From Rhabditoides inermis (lineage: Eukaryota; Nematoda; Chromadorea; Rhabditida; Rhabditidae), in assembly GCA_963966185.1 (NCBI GenBank), contig CAWZYM010000395.1:620001-684000 (forward strand): a DNA stretch of 64,000 bases. The letters run 5' to 3'. Under the pieces are notes generated by a model, which did not search any database, was not told the DNA's origin, and saw only the letters and a list, made by a program, of their open reading frames with translations. How positions within the stretch are numbered: position 1 is the first letter of the stretch; every line of letters begins with the position of its first letter. Shown here piece by piece: positions 62,698-64,000 of this stretch. A program made the position numbers and the translations under genes.

Positions 62698-63589
62698 ATC
62701 TACAAGACACCTGATTTGTAAACATTATAAATACACAAATTATAATAAGTTATACAATTATGCACCTATTCAATCGCGAATGCCTACGGTAGGAAATATG
62801 GGGTTCACTTATTTCTCAAATATCTACGGTAAAACAAGTGATATCGGTACAAATGAATATAGGAAATCTAGTATTAATTGCGAGGATTATTTTAGGACAT
62901 AAAGTATTCAACAAGACAACAATGTAACATTATAAAAGACAATAAATAAAATTTACGAATAAAATGCGCGCGCGAACAAACATGATCAAATATCACTAAC
63001 ACTATTCATGTCACAATACAACACTGAGCACAATATTTAATGCCGAAACAACATCATTTAGTTGTTAATATTTATTTCACTACGCTTAGAATAGCAGGAT
63101 TTAAGCCATATTAATTGTCTTCGGCCGAAAAAAGACAGAATCCCCAAAACAACTGTGAACCAATACACAAACATCAAATTGAATATTGATGCGTATTATT
63201 GATATTGATAATATCGTAACATCGCATTGTTGATATTGATAATATCGTAATATTGATAGTGTGACTGCTCTCTATCTGTCAAACTACTTGATCTCTCGCC
63301 GTAAAATGCAATCGTCAATCAATTACAGATCAATTTCAAATACTTTCTTTATTTTTTAAACTTGATCTCATCACATGAACGAAAAAATTGAATAGTTATC
63401 GGTGACATAACCCGATACAACAAATCACTTAAAAACAGAAATCTAAATCAGAACGACAAGTGAAATAATTGAACAGTCAAAATACATCAGGTTATGCAGA
63501 ATAATCAACATAGAACATCACAAATTCATGAGATGACACTAAAAGGCAAGCGGGTACTCAACATATGGGATCTAAACAGTATTGCAGTG
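62698..63589. other. AT-rich intergenic region with 21-bp direct repeats
   Basis: Between the start of GET1 and the end of the TPR gene, both on the minus strand. Strongly AT-rich. Copies of TTGATATTGATAATATCGTA(A) at 63199-63219 and 63230-63250. No exons seen. Confidence 0.7.
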
Positions 63590-63754
63590 TTCAGAAGTCG
63601 AACGTCTCTCCACTGTGACAGTAGATGGCTCGGATGCGTTCCTTCACAGTCTCCAGTCGCTCCTGCAGCGAGATAGACGAGTAGTAGAACTCCAACGCCA
63701 GTTGGTACTGACCCTGCAAGGTACAATGAACAACCCGGATCTCTCTCTCTCTCC

Positions 63755-63797
<43 letters not shown>

Positions 63798-64000
63798 AAC
63801 CCACCATGCTGGCGTATATGTTGGCTATGGTGAAGTGTACAGCGACGAGATCGGGCGAGTGTGCGAGGGCCTGTCCAGCGACGACGACGGCAGAGTGGAG
63901 CATGCCCGCCTGGTGACACACGTTCGCCAGCGATACCAGCGCCACATCCCTCATGTGGGGCGGGGCGTTGGAGAGCGCGTGGCGGAGACAAGTGACTGCC
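63590..64000 (-). CDS. TPR protein, C-terminal end (TTC17-like?), 5' part off the window
   Basis: Two exons are visible. The one running in from the right edge to 63805 encodes CLRHALSNAPPHMRDVALVS, LANVCHQAGMLHSAVVV, AGQALAHSPDLVAVHFTIAN and IYASM. The last exon, 63713-63590, encodes GQYQLALEFYYSSISL, then VKERIRAIYC and a stop. Helix pairs with the TPR pattern (LANV...AG...A, IANIYA..G.Y..ALEFY) mark two to three tetratricopeptide repeats at the end of a longer protein. The order and the C-terminal RIRAIYC recall the end of TTC17, a protein linked to actin and cilia in vertebrates; this is a weak recall and the rest is needed. The intron between the exons carries a CT (GA in sense) microsatellite. 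Confidence 0.75.
63739..63796. repeat. (CT)n microsatellite in an intron
   Basis: CT run with CCC and TTT interruptions, filling most of the intron of the TPR gene. Confidence 0.95.

Noticed and set aside
61315..63590. Operon including the TPR gene upstream of GET1
   Set aside because: The gap is about 890 bp of AT-rich DNA, longer than typical operon spacing, so only the GET1-unknown pair is proposed.

Overview
This window reads as animal, specifically nematode, nuclear DNA. Genes are split into many small exons by short introns (often 45-60 bp) with TTGCAG/TTTCAG acceptors. Several start codons sit directly behind an acceptor-like site, as in spliced-leader genes. The families also fit: calmodulin, cuticlin-type ZP protein, srg-type chemoreceptor, rga-3/4-like RhoGAP, small Cys-rich secreted proteins. 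Fairly high GC in coding exons and the high intron density would suit a diplogastrid-like nematode, but that is only a guess. I assembled exons by hand from splice signals and reading phase. Where every junction keeps phase I give high confidence.

Left third (1-26.9 kb). A galactose-mutarotase-like gene runs on the minus strand, with its 3' end off the left edge. Its 5.6 kb second intron holds a complete BUB1 spindle-checkpoint kinase gene on the plus strand. Next on the minus strand come a poorly resolved Lys/Glu-rich gene, a secreted phospholipase A2 gene with a perfect exon chain, and a broken srg chemoreceptor. After about 5 kb without genes, a long RhoGAP gene (15.7-21.4 kb) resembles ARHGAP11A/rga-3/rga-4. 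Three small genes with TATA-like boxes follow at 23.2-26.8 kb: two Cys-rich secreted paralogues flanking a 65-residue Gly-rich protein.

Middle (26.9-50.6 kb). This part is mostly non-coding and full of CT/GA microsatellites. It carries a 5'-truncated LINE reverse-transcriptase fragment, a 101-bp perfect inverted repeat, a PB1-domain gene (38.9-41.1 kb, perhaps with 5' exons 8 kb upstream) and a ZP-domain membrane protein (43.0-46.8 kb) whose introns contain two copies of a 171-bp repeat.

Right part (50.6-64 kb). Calmodulin has two long introns. Then come a palindromic MITE-like element, a steroid 5-alpha-reductase gene, and three minus-strand genes: an unrecognised 1050-residue charged nuclear-type protein, a GET1/WRB tail-anchor insertion receptor, and the 3' end of a TPR protein. 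GET1 and the unknown gene are 230 bp apart, and both start codons follow acceptor-like sites, so they may form an operon.

BUB1 and the RhoGAP both belong to cell-division families. The Gly/Cys-rich and ZP proteins look extracellular or cuticular. Nothing in the window forms one obvious multi-gene pathway.
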